From Asterias amurensis (lineage: Eukaryota > Echinodermata > Asteroidea > Forcipulatida > Asteriidae), in the NCBI RefSeq assembly GCF_032118995.1, contig NC_092650.1, positions 13,514,501 through 13,578,500 of the forward strand: DNA of 64,000 bases, written 5' to 3'. The notes under the pieces were generated by a model. The model had not been told where the DNA came from. It searched no databases and saw nothing but the letters and a program-made list of their open reading frames with translations. The position numbers and the translations under genes are program-made. Below, one piece after another: positions 10,646-22,316 of the stretch. How positions within the stretch are numbered: position 1 is the first letter of the stretch; each line of letters begins with the position of its first letter.

Positions 10646-11772
10646 TTACCCTGTTTGAGTGTGGTTGTCAGTAAATGCCACTGAGCACATATCATACAGT
10701 CGTTCCATACGATCCGTTTCAGTTTGCACATCCCTGGCCGCAGTGTCTCCTCCCGCAGGCTTCCAATTGCTAGTCTGGGTCTGTACCTGTGTAGTATTTG
10801 CATTGGTCAATTGATTGACAGGATCACTGACCAGCTGAGAGTCGGTCTGCACAGATATTGAATGGAAATCAAATGCCCCAATATCAAAGTCAGTCATAGT
10901 TTGGGTCTGCATGCTGGAGAGGCTGTATTCGAGAAACGGATCTGTCTGAGTTTGCAAGGAGGAGTTCTGTAGACCTCGCTGTGCTGTCTGTGTGTACATG
11001 TCCAGAAGAAGGAAGTCGCTGTTACTGATGTTGAGGTTTGGGAGTGATGTCTGGGTTTCTTGGTGATCTGTTTGAGGGATATGTGACAGGGTCTGTGTCT
11101 GCTGGCAGCAGGATTCCAAATCATCATTAAAAGTTCTGGCGGGACTTGTCTGACTCTGTGATTCATTGAGTAGAAGAGCGTCCAAGCAGGCGCTGTAGAA
11201 GTTTGTCTGCGTCTCCATTGTACTCTGGGGGATATTGCCATTATCAGAGACCTGAGGCTGGGGCATTATCGTTTGAATGCTGGTCTCTGTTAGATTGGAG
11301 CTTGCAGGATGACGATAGGTCTGTGTTGATGTGCTCAGGGTAGATGCTGATGCCTCAAGAGCTGAGTGGCTAAGTACTGTTTGAGTTTCAGAGTTGTTTA
11401 GATTCAGGAAATCGAGAAGGCTGAGATCAGTCTGTGTGGGAACACCGGCCTTGTGTGTGAAAGTACCTTGGTCATTCACCAAGGAGGAGAGCCAGCTTTC
11501 TGTTTGAACATCAGAGGTGGTTGTGGTGTTGGTGCTGAATTGGGTTTGTGTTTGCATCGTGTATTGAGGAACCTGAAGCGGCTCCAGACCTGCGATGCTC
11601 ACACTGCTTGGAAGAGAACAAGAAGCTTCCACATGGAGTGGCTGGTTTGTTTGAGTTTGCCTCGTGAAGGCTGGAATGCCTTGGTGTAACTGCTGTGATG
11701 GATTCCCTTGATACGGCTGCTGCAACTCAGGAAACTGCAGTTGTTGTTGTTGTTGTTGACTTTGTGGTTGTG

Positions 11773-11806
<34 letters not shown>

Positions 11807-12629
11807 TTGTGGTGGTGGTGGTTGTTGTAAATGTTGCTGTTGATGAAATTGTTGATGTCGTGGTTGTTGCAAATGTTGCTGTTGTTGAAATTGTTGTTTT
11901 TGTTGTTGTTGGTGTTGTTGCTGCTGCTGCTGCAGCTGTTGATGTTGCTGTTGGCTTGGATGATTATGTGTCTCTATATTTGCCGACAGGAGAGCTTCAC
12001 ACATGATGACATCACCCAGTGTTTGTGTATGTGCTGTACTCAGCTTCACAACGGTCTGCGTCTCACAGTTGGCCAAACTGTTCAGCTGTGTGTTCATTCC
12101 TAAATCTCTAAAAATCCTTGTGCCGTTTCTCTTTCCCCTTGGATGCGAAGCTGAATGAATGCTTCCTTGTGGAACACTCACCCCTTTATTGAGTGAAGCT
12201 ACGCTCCCTTTGAATCCACATGTCTGCGTTGAGAGTGTTTTCTTCAGCTTCTTGGCGGGAGGGCTGGGAGCTATTGAGAGCGGGACGCTTGTAACTAACC
12301 CCTTGTTGATGGTCACAATCTGTGTGGTGTGTGGATGTAACGCAGCGGCTCTGTGGACACTGAGTATGGATGGTTTGGGCAGCAGAAAGCGCTCCGTCTT
12401 CGAGTGCTTCTTTGTCGGTGACTTCTTAAGAGGAGTCTTAATCCCTGTTGAGGAGGAAGTTTCAATAGTCTGTAGTGGTTCTGGGGTTGTAATGAGGCGT
12501 GGTAGACTACCTGCAGGGATAGGGATTGTTATTATCTTCCGAAGAGTCGGAATAGTTTCTGCAGATGAAGACGAGGGAGTATTTTCTAGTGTTTCTCTTT
12601 TGTTGCCACGTTGTTGGGATGATGCTGCC
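10646..12629 (-). CDS. ATMIN: ATMIN exon 4 (SQ/TQ cluster, LC8-binding)
   Basis: 1984 nt, residues 170-830. Acceptor TTCTTAG at 12630-12631. TQT-centred LC8-anchor motifs recur throughout, many followed by acidic or hydrophobic residues. The stop TAA is embedded in a donor-like CAGGGTAAGG. In vertebrates this is also one long terminal exon, so the stop is preferred over a further splice. Confidence 0.95.
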
Positions 12630-15600
12630 CTAAGAAGACAAAATAGACAAGAAATGTTTTTAGAATCCGATTGCTTAAAAACCAGATGTAAAAAGGGTGT
12701 GTTACCATGCAATATAAAGATTGTCTCTAAGAGCTATGGCAATTAACTGCTACTAAGAACACTCTGTGCCCAAGTTCAGAGCTAAGGCTGTGGAGAGTGA
12801 GGTTGCCCCAGCTGCAAACTGCCCAAAATACTCTGGTTACAACTTACATTTGAAACTCATTACAGGACCGTATTGTGAATAAATAGCAAACTTGCGGGTA
12901 CAACCACGTGTTAACCATGTATAAACCTTGTGTTTATTACACATGGTTATCCCTGCAAGTTTAGTATTTATTTATAACATCTTCCTATTCCTCCACAACA
13001 TGCAAAGCTTCAAACAATACTTAGGACTACATTGGTCGCACGCACATAGTGTTTGCTACTTGAAACAACGCCTAACTTACCAACAGGATCTCACTCCACC
13101 CTTCCTTGTTCATTGAATAGATGGATTGCACGTAGCATCATCGACTGCCATATTTGATGATAAACAATGGACAAGTGCATATTTGTACGCGCTGCGCAAA
13201 ACTCTCAGCCAATGATAGCCTTTTATGCCTGCACGTTTCATCAAAGATGGTGGTCAATGACATCATATGCAATCCATCTATATTGTACAAAGATGGCAAT
13301 CTTGTGAATTAGAGCCATGTCACACGAGGCAATTTACAGGCAACAAGTTCCAGGCAATCTCCAAGAAGAAAGGGCATTCCAACTTGAATGTTAAAATTTG
13401 TCTTTTGTTGATCATAAGACATGGTTGACAATCAACTCGTGTGCTACCAACGTGGTCCTGTAGCATGCGCTGCAGTTGATTGCCCCCAAGTTGGCTGTAA
13501 AAGTTGCCTTGTGTGACAAGGCCCTAAGGCCGACATGAAACTTACCCTGCAGTCTTTTCAGTTACCGGCAATCTGTGTTGTTTCCTCTTAGCGTGCATAC
13601 ACAGAGCCTGTCTGGTTGTGAAGGGAACATTGCAGTCTAAGCATGTGTACACTATGCCACACTTCTTCTCATGTTTAAGACGTTGGATCTCGAAGGCAAA
13701 CGGGAAGTCGCACTTGCTGCACAAGTAGTGCCTCTCTCCATGAACTTGCTGATAATGCTGTCAGTAGATTGTATATAAGAAGAATTGTTAGGACATCTGT
13801 GGAACAACTTGGTAATGTTTGCAATTTGCATTTCTAGACCTTTATCTTATTGTCTCCATCTTAGTCGTAACTTAGATATATGTTCCTTGTATCGAACAGC
13901 AGTAATGAATGCTAATAATCATTTTGCAAATAGGGACCAGACTATTTTGTGTATGTTGAGATACAGCAAGTGAGAAGACTGGTCTTCGACAATTACCAAT
14001 AGTGTCAGTTGACCCTAGTAGGCAATGATTGTGTATTGGCATGGCCGATTTGAATAAGAAGCTCTATTTCTAACCGTCACTAACGCTACCGTGTACAAAC
14101 AACTTTTGTTTAGTTTTTAGGTGTTTTTTTTTCCGACCTCAACTGACAAACCCTTTTTCCTTGACAAGATGCAAAGTTTACACTCGTCTAAGTGGGCCAT
14201 ACCTTAACAGGTCTTAACTTTTAAATAACTGCTCTCCATTGCTCATTACCAAGTAAGGTACTATGCTAATATATGTTTTGAGTAAATACCAATAGTGTCC
14301 ACAAAGGGAAAGGGTTACTTGGAATATGTAGGGAGGAGGTCAATTAAATATCTGCTACTTATACCTGTTTTAGTGACCACAACTTTGTGAATGGATTGCT
14401 CCCATTTCTGTTACGATTGCAATCCTTAACAGGGCAAAAGAAGTGCTTTTTGACGGCTACAGTCTTGGATTGGGGATGATTGGAGAACATGTTCTTGTCT
14501 GAGTTGTCCTGTGAAACAAAAATAAGGGGGAAAACACATTGGGTGAGCATCTTAACCTCCGATTTGTTATCCTTGAAGAAGTTGGAATTCCAACCTTAGA
14601 ATGTTGCTGTTGGTCTGCAAACACACATATAATCAGTCGTTTTAATCAACTCTAAAATTGCATTATCATTTGTTAAGATCCACAGTTTGGTAATAACGCA
14701 GACATAACAATTAAAATTTCCAAAAATTAACAAGAAGAATCACAAGATCAAAGTCACAGCTGGATTGAAAAAACTGAACTCTTTCAGATGATGCCAAATA
14801 GATCCATCAGGGCCCAATTTCATATAGCTGCTAAGCACAAAAATGTGCTCAGCATGACATTTCTTCCTTGATAAAAACAGGATTACCAACCAAATTTCCA
14901 TTTGTTGCACGTTTCTTGTTACTGGTATTCAGCTGTTGTTTGCTCATCCTGAAAACCATGTGGAAATTTGGCTGGTAATCCTGTTTTTATCGAGGCAGAA
15001 ATTTCATGCTTGAAGTAAATTTGTGTGCTTAGCAGCTCTATGAAATTGGGTCCAGGTCAGTCAACATCAGGTGTAATTAATGCAAAATGAAGGAGCTGGT
15101 GGTGTGTGCAAACTGTTAGGCACTCACTGCATTTATAGTTTATGACAACCAACCAAAGAATACATTGTGTAGTGTCTGACAACCTTTGACATAATATTTA
15201 CACTAAACACTTAAAAAATTGTGTGAAAATAGGTAGTATTTGAAACTTTGGATCTCCAACATGTAAGTAAAGTTTGAAAACTTGCAGTTTGCTTTCTTCT
15301 GAAGATAAAATGAGCGAGCTGATCAAAAACATTGCATTGATGTTACTCTGTTTTTGTAGATGTGTGTTTAGCAGTGTTTACTCAGTATTTTCTGTGAAAA
15401 AATTCACAAGCAAATCACTTGGGTGGGGGGTTCAAACCCACGACCTTTTCCTTGCTTGACCAAATGAGTTACTACCATACCAACAAGCTAGCCATGGCCA
15501 AATTTCATAGAGCTGCTAAGCACACAAATTTTCTAAGCTTGAAATTTTTTTCTTGATAAAAACAGGATTTCCACGTGATTTTCAGGTAAGCAAACAACCC

Positions 15601-16022
15601 AGGAACAAGCAATATGCAACAAATGGTAATTTGGTTGGTAATACTGTTTTTATCAAGGAAGAAGTTTTATGCTAAGCAATTATTTGTGCTTAGCAGCTAT
15701 ATGAAATTGGGCCCAGATGGCTAGAGGCAGTTTGAATCCTTTTTTCATAGACATTAATTTTTGCATTGAGGATAAAGAATATAATTTTGTTTTTTTACTG
15801 TGATTTAAGTAGAAAGCAAACAATCAACAAACTTTGAAAAGAGTAACTGTGGGAAAAGGACACACGTACCTGGTATATTCCATGGCGCTTGATGACGTGC
15901 ATTTTACGAGCTGCTGTTGTCGCCAGTAATTTGTCGCAGCCTTCCACTGTACAGGGAACATTTCGTTGTGGTAGCTCCATCAGCTCGGCCACAGTGGGGC
16001 AGATCACTTCAACGTCAGACAT
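10646..16022 (-). CDS. ATMIN: ATM interactor / ASCIZ zinc-finger transcription factor
   Basis: Complete 830-aa gene in four exons (16022-15870, 14508-14365, 13757-13546, 12629-10646), all joins in frame. In vertebrates and flies ASCIZ activates the LC8 dynein light chain gene (DYNLL1), binds LC8 through many TQT motifs, and takes part in ATM signalling. Four zinc fingers are visible: C24/C29/H42/H47; C76/C81/H100/H105; a CCHC finger C112/C115/H128/C132; and C138/C141/H154/H160. A Ser/Pro region with PPAKKLKK, a Gln/His-rich tract (about residues 392-484) and a long SQ/TQ cluster follow. I count 16 TQT motifs, plus VQT, IQT and SQT variants; the protein ends HTQTG. Human signatures such as NSLQTQTDPF-like repeats, FDIGAFDF and SVQTD are present. 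The start at 16022 is the first ATG before the finger. Confidence 0.95.
11740..11950 (-). repeat. CAA/CAG-rich repeat coding a Gln/His tract
   Basis: Imperfect (CAA)n on the minus strand, interrupted by CAT and CCA codons and one short CAG run. Gives runs of Q broken by H and P inside ATMIN, likely length-variable. Confidence 0.85.
13118..13280. mobile_element. TA-flanked MITE, family K
   Basis: Ends TAGATGGATTGCA and TGCAATCCATCTA, flanked by TA as expected for Tc1/mariner-type insertions. Contains AAAGATGGTGGTC and TACGCGCTGCGCA. Confidence 0.75.
13310..13526. mobile_element. MITE, family J (GGGCCTTGTCACAC ends)
   Basis: Ends TTAGAGCCATGTCACACG and TGTGTGACAAGGCCCTAA are inverted; the rest is non-palindromic. 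Resembles family I at the GTCACAC terminus. Lies at the 5' edge of ATMIN intron 3. Confidence 0.7.
13546..13757 (-). CDS. ATMIN: ATMIN exon 3 (zinc fingers 2 end, 3 and 4)
   Basis: 212 nt starting HYQQVHGERHYLCSKC; contains the CCHC finger and YTCLDCNVPFTTRQALCMH. Acceptor CTGACAG, donor GTAAGT at 13545, phase 2. A MITE ends 18 nt into the following intron. Confidence 0.93.
13950..14300. mobile_element. Family A fragments
   Basis: Two broken pieces: AGACTGGTCTTCGACAATTACCAATAGTG at 13973-14005, and a 3' end with TTACCAAGTAAGG and AATACCAATAGTGTCC at 14215-14300. Confidence 0.55.
14365..14508 (-). CDS. ATMIN: ATMIN exon 2 (zinc finger 2, Cys half)
   Basis: 48 codons, including FFCPVKDCNRNRNGSNPFTK. 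Acceptor TTTCACAG, donor GTATAA. The finger is split by intron 2: its two histidines are in exon 3. Confidence 0.9.
14811..15056. mobile_element. MITE family F
   Basis: Complete copy in ATMIN intron 1, from GGGCCCAATTTCATATAGC to CTCTATGAAATTGGGTCC. Confidence 0.85.
15250..15790 (-). mobile_element. tRNA-derived SINE (S2), split by a MITE
   Basis: On the minus strand a box-B-like GGTCGTGGGTTTGAACC lies near 15430-15446. The SINE body (TACTCAGTATTTTC, GATAAAGAATATAA) matches the copies at 26415-26825. A family F MITE (15497-15714) interrupts it. Confidence 0.65.
15497..15714. mobile_element. MITE family F inserted in a SINE
   Basis: CCAAATTTCATAGAGC to CTATATGAAATTGGGCCC. The SINE resumes on the right with GATGGCTAGAGGCAGTTTG, which is continuous in the copy at 26638-26660. 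Confidence 0.8.
15870..16022 (-). CDS. ATMIN: ATMIN exon 1 (zinc finger 1)
   Basis: 51 codons from ATG at 16022, containing VPCTVEGCDKLL, like VLCTVRGCGKIL in human. Donor GTACGT, phase 0. An in-frame TTG upstream is not needed. Confidence 0.9.
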
Positions 16023-17793
16023 GACAAGGCAGGAGTCCACTTCCAACTATCTTATTATGCTTCACATCGAAAGTATCTTCATACACTACAAAATGAAAAC
16101 ATTTAAGTTTGTGTTTGATAGTTTTTTCTGAATCTCCCTAAATTTATGTGAAAACTAAGTGGGGAATCTGAACTCCTTATTAGAACTATCTATGAGGTTT
16201 GTTATGCTACCGTCTCGACGAAACAAATCATAGAGTAAGGAGCCCACCCACGCCCTTCCCCCCTTAGCTTCTCCCTGGAGCAGTGGTGCCCTGGAGCCAC
16301 TGTTAATAAGAACAAACTAACATTGCTTATTTTCAGGAAGGGAAATGTCAAATTAAATTTACAATAAAGCGTATAAATAAACAGTAATAATTGAATCAAC
16401 AAGCTGATGTTTAAATTTTAATATTAATAATAATATTGATATGAGGGTTAAAAAATAAAAATCTCCAAAAATACTAGAAAATGATATAAGGCACATGGCT
16501 TCTTTAAGCCTCGGTATTTTTTTTCCAGAATGCTCAGCAAAACATTCAGTCACATGATTTTGATCATCATGAATTGTGAATTGAAATAGTGTTTGATGAA
16601 ACTTTTTCGGTGGGCAAATATTTTTATATGGCCTCAACATTATGACATGTTTTTGAACCTTGTAGAAATGCCTAAAATACCAAACTTTTGTGCAAATGAC
16701 CAGTGGAGCCTTACGTGTTTCTAAGTTTTGGTCAAGGTAGAGGAGACTCTTTGCTTGGCAAATAAAACCACACAATTTTTATCTAGGGACTGTTTACATC
16801 GCGCACAGAGAGGTAAAAGATTTGCCACGATTTTAGGGACACCTCGAAAACAGGACCTACGATATATCATAATATGTGACAGATGGAAAAATAGAAAAGT
16901 AGGCCCACAGCAGTGTACTATAGCGACCAATGTAGGTGTCTCAATTTCAGTGTCACATACTCAGTAGAACTGTAGAGCAAGTGTCAGATCATATTAATTA
17001 TAAATATCATGATCTTGTCTGCACAAATCCCCTCAGCAGTGCAGCTGTTGACAAGCAAATAATCTAGCTCATGAGTCTATCGTCAGTATATCACTCAGCT
17101 ACTGCTTAATGAGTTATTACCAACAACAAACATGGTAATTTGTAACAAATTCAGAACAAAAATCAGTGAAGCCTACCAGTTTAGTACTGTGCTTCATAAG
17201 AAAAGCAACAAGTGCAACTCCCATGGGTGTCATATTGGTCTTCAGTCATTGCTCTCGGCCCAACCAAGTCAAATACAAAGTTTTTAAAATAATAATAATC
17301 CATATTTACCTATCCATTAAAAAACAAACATAACCAATAACCATTTGACCTACCACTAACTCACCATTTAAAATATCCGGAAGTTCAATTCGCTTTGGTC
17401 CGCAAAACAAGAGTCGGATCATATCAAAGAAACGTCAAGACAGAAAAAGGTCCGACCTTCCAATATTTTCATTTAGCTTTAGCTTTACATTAAGTCAATA
17501 GAGGGCGTATCACAACTGACCGAAAAAAGACTTTCCACGAAACTTCCGCGGAGGGGGGCGGGGACTGGGTCATGTTCGGAACCTCCCGGCCCCTCTCTTG
17601 CCCTCACCCCAGATTTAAAAAAAAATGTACAAATGAATGGCTCGACACATCAAATAGAAATGCCTTTGCCCTAGTTATACCCCCAAATGAAAATGTCTGG
17701 TACAGAATTCCGCCACACCCGTTCCCCGTTAAACAAAAATTATTAGGTCAACGAACAGCGCCCTCCATAGTTTTGTCGTTCTCCAAACTGAAG
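16023..17793. promoter_or_regulatory. Divergent ATMIN / TMEM143 intergenic region
   Basis: Only 1.77 kb separates the two start codons, transcribed away from each other. The TMEM143-proximal end has CpG-bearing sequence (ACTTCCGCGGAGGGGGGCGGG at about 17540-17562). No TATA box seen. Shared promoter use is inferred from spacing alone. Minus-strand open frames at 16359-16775 are not supported. Confidence 0.45.
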
Positions 17794-17892
17794 ATGGCGA
17801 CTTCCTACTGCAAGATTGCAAGGAGTGTCTCTAATTTAAGGGGACACATCTTTGCAGTTAAAAGTAGAGCTCAATTAACTCAACGCGAATCG
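17794..17892 (+). CDS. TMEM143: TMEM143 exon 1 (presequence)
   Basis: 33 codons, MATSYCKIARSVSNLRGHIF onward; donor GTGAGA at 17893, phase 0. The genomic frame stays open past the donor, but only the splice reaches the conserved body. Confidence 0.8.
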
Positions 17893-20800
17893 GTGAGATG
17901 TTTAATTAACTTTCAAGAAACTGACTGCAAAAAATATATTGGTCTTTTGACTTTGGGGATTTTCTTACTTTGATTTTTGCTACTCCCCCCCCCCAAAAAA
18001 AAAACCCACACAAAAACAACATGCCCCCGTAAACTCGACATCGGTTTCACATTGTCATTGATTGACAGTTGGAAACAACAAACCATTTAACAAATTTGTC
18101 ACACTCTACTCACAATCAAAGTGTGATGTGGTGATGTGATCAAATATAAAAAATAAACAAAATAATAATAAACAAGATATAAAAGCATACAAATTTAGTT
18201 TGATGAGATGGGACAGTATTAACAAATTTATTTACATGTTCCTAGAAATGGATTACTACAAGGACTTTACCGACAAGCAGCCAGCTTGTCCAATTACGAC
18301 TCAGCTCATCAACAACCAGCCAATCAGCTCCCAGCACTGTAAAGGAGACAGCAGAGACCCAACCTGTTCTGGCATTGCCATCAGAAGAGCATGGATTTCG
18401 AGAGCAGTTTATCCCCATCTCGCGGCGATCATTGGTTCGTCTCTTGATGCAGGAAGAGGGACTACTGAAGGAAGATGAGTTGAAGATATTTGAGGAGCTA
18501 GCCGTATCCCTGGACAGTGCAATCATCAATCAATACTACGGAGTGCTCGCAGAACTCAAGGTATTCTGAAAGGAACACGTTGCCTTGGATCGGACGAGTT
18601 GGCCTAAAAAAGCGTTTGAAACCATTTGTTATGAAATGCATATGGTTAGAAAGATGTTTTAAAAGTAGAACATAATGATCCACACAAGTATCACTCGAAA
18701 TTGCACGGTTTTCATTTTACGTCGCGAACTAAAATGGTCGGCCATTTATGGCAGTCAAAAATTTGACTCCCATAATGGCCAAGCCTGTTAGTCGACGAGG
18801 TAAAAAGAAAACCGTGCAATTTCGAGGCATATTTGTGTAGATCATTGTATTCTACTTTTACAACATCTTTCTAACCATATCGATTTTATAACAAACGGTT
18901 AAAGAACGCTTTTCAAAGACCAACTCGACCGATCCAAGGCAACCTGTTCCTTTTAGTTTGATGAAGTAATTTTATACCTTTCACTTCAATGACATAAAAC
19001 AGTTCAAATCGATTCCCATTGTCTGAGCCCAAAAGGAATGAGATTTCAGACCTTTTTCATCTGCCTGCTGTTTACTTCAATACTGTTCTTAGAAGCTCCT
19101 TGCAATTTGTTTCTCAATTGATTTTTTTTTTAACTGATGTCATTTCAATATTCTAAAATTGTGATTCTAGTTTGGGGGTTTTTCTCTGCAAGGACTCTCA
19201 CCCCAACTGACCCAATGACTATTTCTTACTTCGTGCTTGCGAACCAATGAGCATGCCTTAGAATGCGAGACCAGATTTACTAAGTTTAGCAGCGTTTACG
19301 TTGAACATGATAGCCCCTTACCCTACCTCAACAAGTTTTTGCTATTTGATTGTTCTCCAATTCTGGTGTTTAATTGTAGATGTTCTTCGTCCATTGCTTT
19401 TTATAATAACTTTTTTTGTGGTTAACGTTTTTGACGATTGTAAATTATGTCACAATTCAGCTGTTTTCTGCTACGACATTTTGAAATAAATCGACCATAG
19501 ACTATGAAATTGTAGACTTGTGTACAACTTCAGAAGCATTTACTTGCATATTTTCCAAAGTTTTTCAAATATTGGAGCACATAGATCATTTCTTACATAA
19601 ACTAATGCAATAAATCAATAATTTTAGGATGTATTAGTTTATTCTTTGCTTTGATTTCCATAGCAACTCTTTGAGCCAGTCAACCCGGACAAAGACACAA
19701 TGATGACAAAACTCTGGCGAAACAAAGACAGATTAGACAGTGAATTCTGGCTGCTGAGGAAGCTGAGTATAATCATGGCTAAGGCAAACTTCCATGAACT
19801 ACCCAAAGGTGTCATTGAGAAAGCGCTGGCTGAACATGTGACCGGTGAAGGTGTTAGTGTGAGTATATATAATCAGTATTCATAAATACCTCAGACAGTT
19901 TCGCTATTCCTATTGGTGGAGAGCGCGTCACATGAGTGTGTATAAACCTTTGTTTATGACCAGTAAAAAGTGTTGAAACATGGGCGTGACACGCGAGCTT
20001 GCACCTGTTCATTTAAGACAGTTTCCTATTGGTCGAGAGCAACGGCCGAGACAGTTGAGCCACATCAACTGGCCCCATAATATCAACAGTTTGGAAACTT
20101 GGTATTATGCCTACCTGAAACTTTTACTTCAGCAATAATGGCCTAATAATGAATCATTTTGTTGATCCGCTCACCCTTGGTGGACTATGCTTTCAACCAT
20201 TGTTGCTCAGATTTTTTTTATTTTATTTTTTTCGAGGGGCAGGGTTTCTTCAAATTACCAATTACAAGTTTTAAAATATTTTCCATCCTTGACATACACA
20301 CACCCATAAATTAAGCTATTTTTAATTTTGTAGGTGGCGGTGAATCCAAAGAAGTATGATATCTTAAGATTCTGGGCTCTAGGCAAGGAGCTACCCAAGG
20401 AGAAAGTTCCCTTCTACAAGCGTCTTACCTCCTCCTTCTTCTACCGTGCAACAAGACAACAACCTCCAGCCCCGATGGAGTACTACAGGAGGGTCGTCCT
20501 AGCAGTGCGTCCCAAAGGAGATAAGAAACTCATCTTAAAGATGTTCAAAGAGATCCCAACGGGGGCCCTCGAGCAGCTCTTACCAGACGGCAAGATTCAG
20601 ATGACGAGGTGGGATCAAGGCGTCTTGGCGACTTTCATCACCATCGGGTCAATAAGTCTCCTCATAAAGGGAGTAACCTTCCTAGCGGACATCAATCTCG
20701 ACTGGACACTAGTCACAGCATCGGTAACGGGTCTGATAGCACTCAGCGCCTGGAACAAATACAAGAATCGACGCACACGCTACATGATGCAGTTATCACG

Positions 20801-22316
20801 GACACTGTACTACAAGAATGTTGCCAACAATCGGGGTTTGCTGACCCTCTTGGTTGACAGAGCTCAGGAGGAGACATTCAAGGAGGCGTTACTTACTTAT
20901 GCTTTTCTTCTTGCGGAGAGAGCACCTCCTACAACATCTTCAATTACTGAGGGGTCTGAAGGAAGTACTCTACCCATCTCACAAGGTATTGCAAAGCTGT
21001 AGCATATTTCAGTGTTTCTATATCTATCCTAGCCCTATATAGGACTCGTCCTCTCTACACAGATACAGAGTCCTATCTATTAAGGCCCGTTTCTGGGGCG
21101 AAAAATTTTCAAAGCTTCATAACTCAAATGTTGCCTGCAACAAGCCGTGGTCACCGTGTCTTGACTCACAGCGTAAACACGGAAACGCAACGCAAGATTT
21201 GCGCGTCTTGCGTACACACGGTAGACTGTGAGAGTACAAACAAAAATGGAAATTCCATAATGTTTGGAGCTGCATTATTTCATGAAAATGACGGATTTGT
21301 GAAGAATAGATGACGATCAAAACCCACCGCAGAAAAATGTATGCTGCCATGTAATGTGAATCTGTTGAAATTAGTGGCTTGTTGCAGGTAAGATTTGAGT
21401 TGTGAAGCTTTGAAAATTTTCCGCCCCAGAAATGTACCCCAATATCCAGGACGTAACTATAGTTGTTAGGACCCTAAGTTGTGATACACAAAGTGTGGGC
21501 CTTTGGACAATACTGTTTACCGAAAGTGTCCAACAGCTTTAAGCGGAATTCACAAGTTTCGTCTAATAGTTTTTTGTTAGTTTTTTTTATGAGAGATTGC
21601 CTAACATCATTTGGGCTATCGACCGAAATCAACTGACACCAAGAGCACATGCCACCTGCTCTTGGGGTAGAAACAGGGTTTCCCTCGTCACAGTGAGTGT
21701 GTATCCTCCACTAGGAGCCTGGCTGGTAGAGCAGAATGTACATGTGTACCACCTTCCAAACTTTTAACGAATCAATTTGAGTGCCTTGCTAATGTGTTAA
21801 GACCGGGTATCAAACTCACACTCTACTGCTGACAATAACAGAGCTTGGGTGCCTGGGTCCGGTGAACTAGATCCACCGGCCACTGCTTGTACATGCCACC
21901 TTTTTTTTTAAAGTAGTAAAGAGTAATTTGGCATATAATTCTAGTTTATGTTCGAAACACTGTACTAATCAGTCTATTACTTCCCTTTCCATGATCCAGG
22001 CGGTATTCCAGCCTCTCTCTTAGAGCGTAAGATTGAAGGCTGGGTGTACGAACGAAGCAAAGCAAATGTGGAGTTTGACATCACAGCCGGAGCCAGACTG
22101 CTCGAGTCATTCGGAGTCCTACAACGAGACGGGGAGGACAACCTGAGCGTGTTAAGCATCGACGCCGTACTCCGCTGTCTCCCACGCCAACCGGTGTCCA
22201 TCGTCTCTAGAGAGGCAGAGCTAGACCTGGAGGAGGGGTACGACAGGGAGATGTTCGAGAACGAAGACGATTATAAGAAGGAAGAGAGGAGGAATAGTAA
22301 AAGAGGATGGCTGTGA
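17794..22316 (+). CDS. TMEM143: Transmembrane protein 143 (DUF3754 family)
   Basis: Complete 525-aa gene in five exons (17794-17892, 18246-18560, 19664-19858, 20334-20985, 22000-22316); phases 0, 0, 0, 1, all in frame. The human orthologue is a probable mitochondrial protein of unknown molecular function. The N-terminus is basic, Ser/Thr/Gln-rich and poor in acidic residues, consistent with a mitochondrial presequence. Conserved blocks: REQFIPISRRSLVRLLMQEE (human RERFIPFSKEQLLRLLIQE), FEPVNPDKD, FWALG, YYRRVVLAVRPKG, KMFKEIPTGALEQLLPD, LYYKNVANNRGLL and KEALLTYAFL. Two membrane segments lie near residues 299-320 and 327-343. A charged tail ends KRGWL. The start codon sits in AAGATGGCGAC, a YY1-like context. 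Confidence 0.93.
18246..18560 (+). CDS. TMEM143: TMEM143 exon 2
   Basis: 105 codons. Acceptor TTCCTAG, phase 0. The first half is low-complexity; the second holds the conserved REQFIPISRRSL block and ends VLAELK. The donor is the weak GTATTC, followed 9 nt later by a MITE. Confidence 0.9.
18570..18955. mobile_element. Long-TIR MITE, family D
   Basis: Ends AAGGAACACGTTGCCTTGG and CCAAGGCAACCTGTTCCTTT. Arms of about 150 bp include AGAAAGATGTTTTAAAAGTAG and the central CGCGAACTAAAATGGTCGGCC. Second copy at 39153. Located directly behind the TMEM143 exon 2 donor. Confidence 0.85.
18956..19663. other. TMEM143 intron 2, remainder
   Basis: No recognisable repeat or exon. Confidence 0.5.
19664..19858 (+). 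CDS. TMEM143: TMEM143 exon 3
   Basis: 65 codons starting QLFEPVNPDKDTMM; includes EFWLLRKLSIIMAKANFHEL. Acceptor CCATAG, donor GTGAGT, phase 0. Confidence 0.92.
20334..20985 (+). CDS. TMEM143: TMEM143 exon 4 (membrane segments)
   Basis: 652 nt beginning VAVNPKKYDILRFWALG and carrying both hydrophobic helices. Acceptor TTTTGTAG, donor GTATTG, phase 1. Confidence 0.94.
21479..21542 (-). mobile_element. MITE family B, terminal fragment
   Basis: TACTGTTTACCGAAAGTGTCC and GCTTTAA match the terminus of the family B elements at 36796 and 49895. Only about 60 bp remain. Confidence 0.6.
22000..22316 (+). CDS. TMEM143: TMEM143 exon 5 (C-terminus and stop)
   Basis: 317 nt; GGIPASLLERKIEGWVYERS resembles human SRWLRSEVENWLL. 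Rich in acidic residues near the end, TGA at 22314-22316. Acceptor GATCCAG. Confidence 0.92.

Noticed and set aside
11695-12103. Plus-strand Val- or Leu-rich open frames
   Set aside because: They are the antisense of the ATMIN CAA/CAG repeat and have no independent coding signal.
12159-12746. 195-codon plus-strand open frame
   Set aside because: Antisense shadow of ATMIN exon 4; ATMIN is strongly supported on the other strand.
16359-16775. 138-codon minus-strand frame upstream of ATMIN
   Set aside because: AT-biased, no similarity, and ATMIN already begins downstream with a good start.
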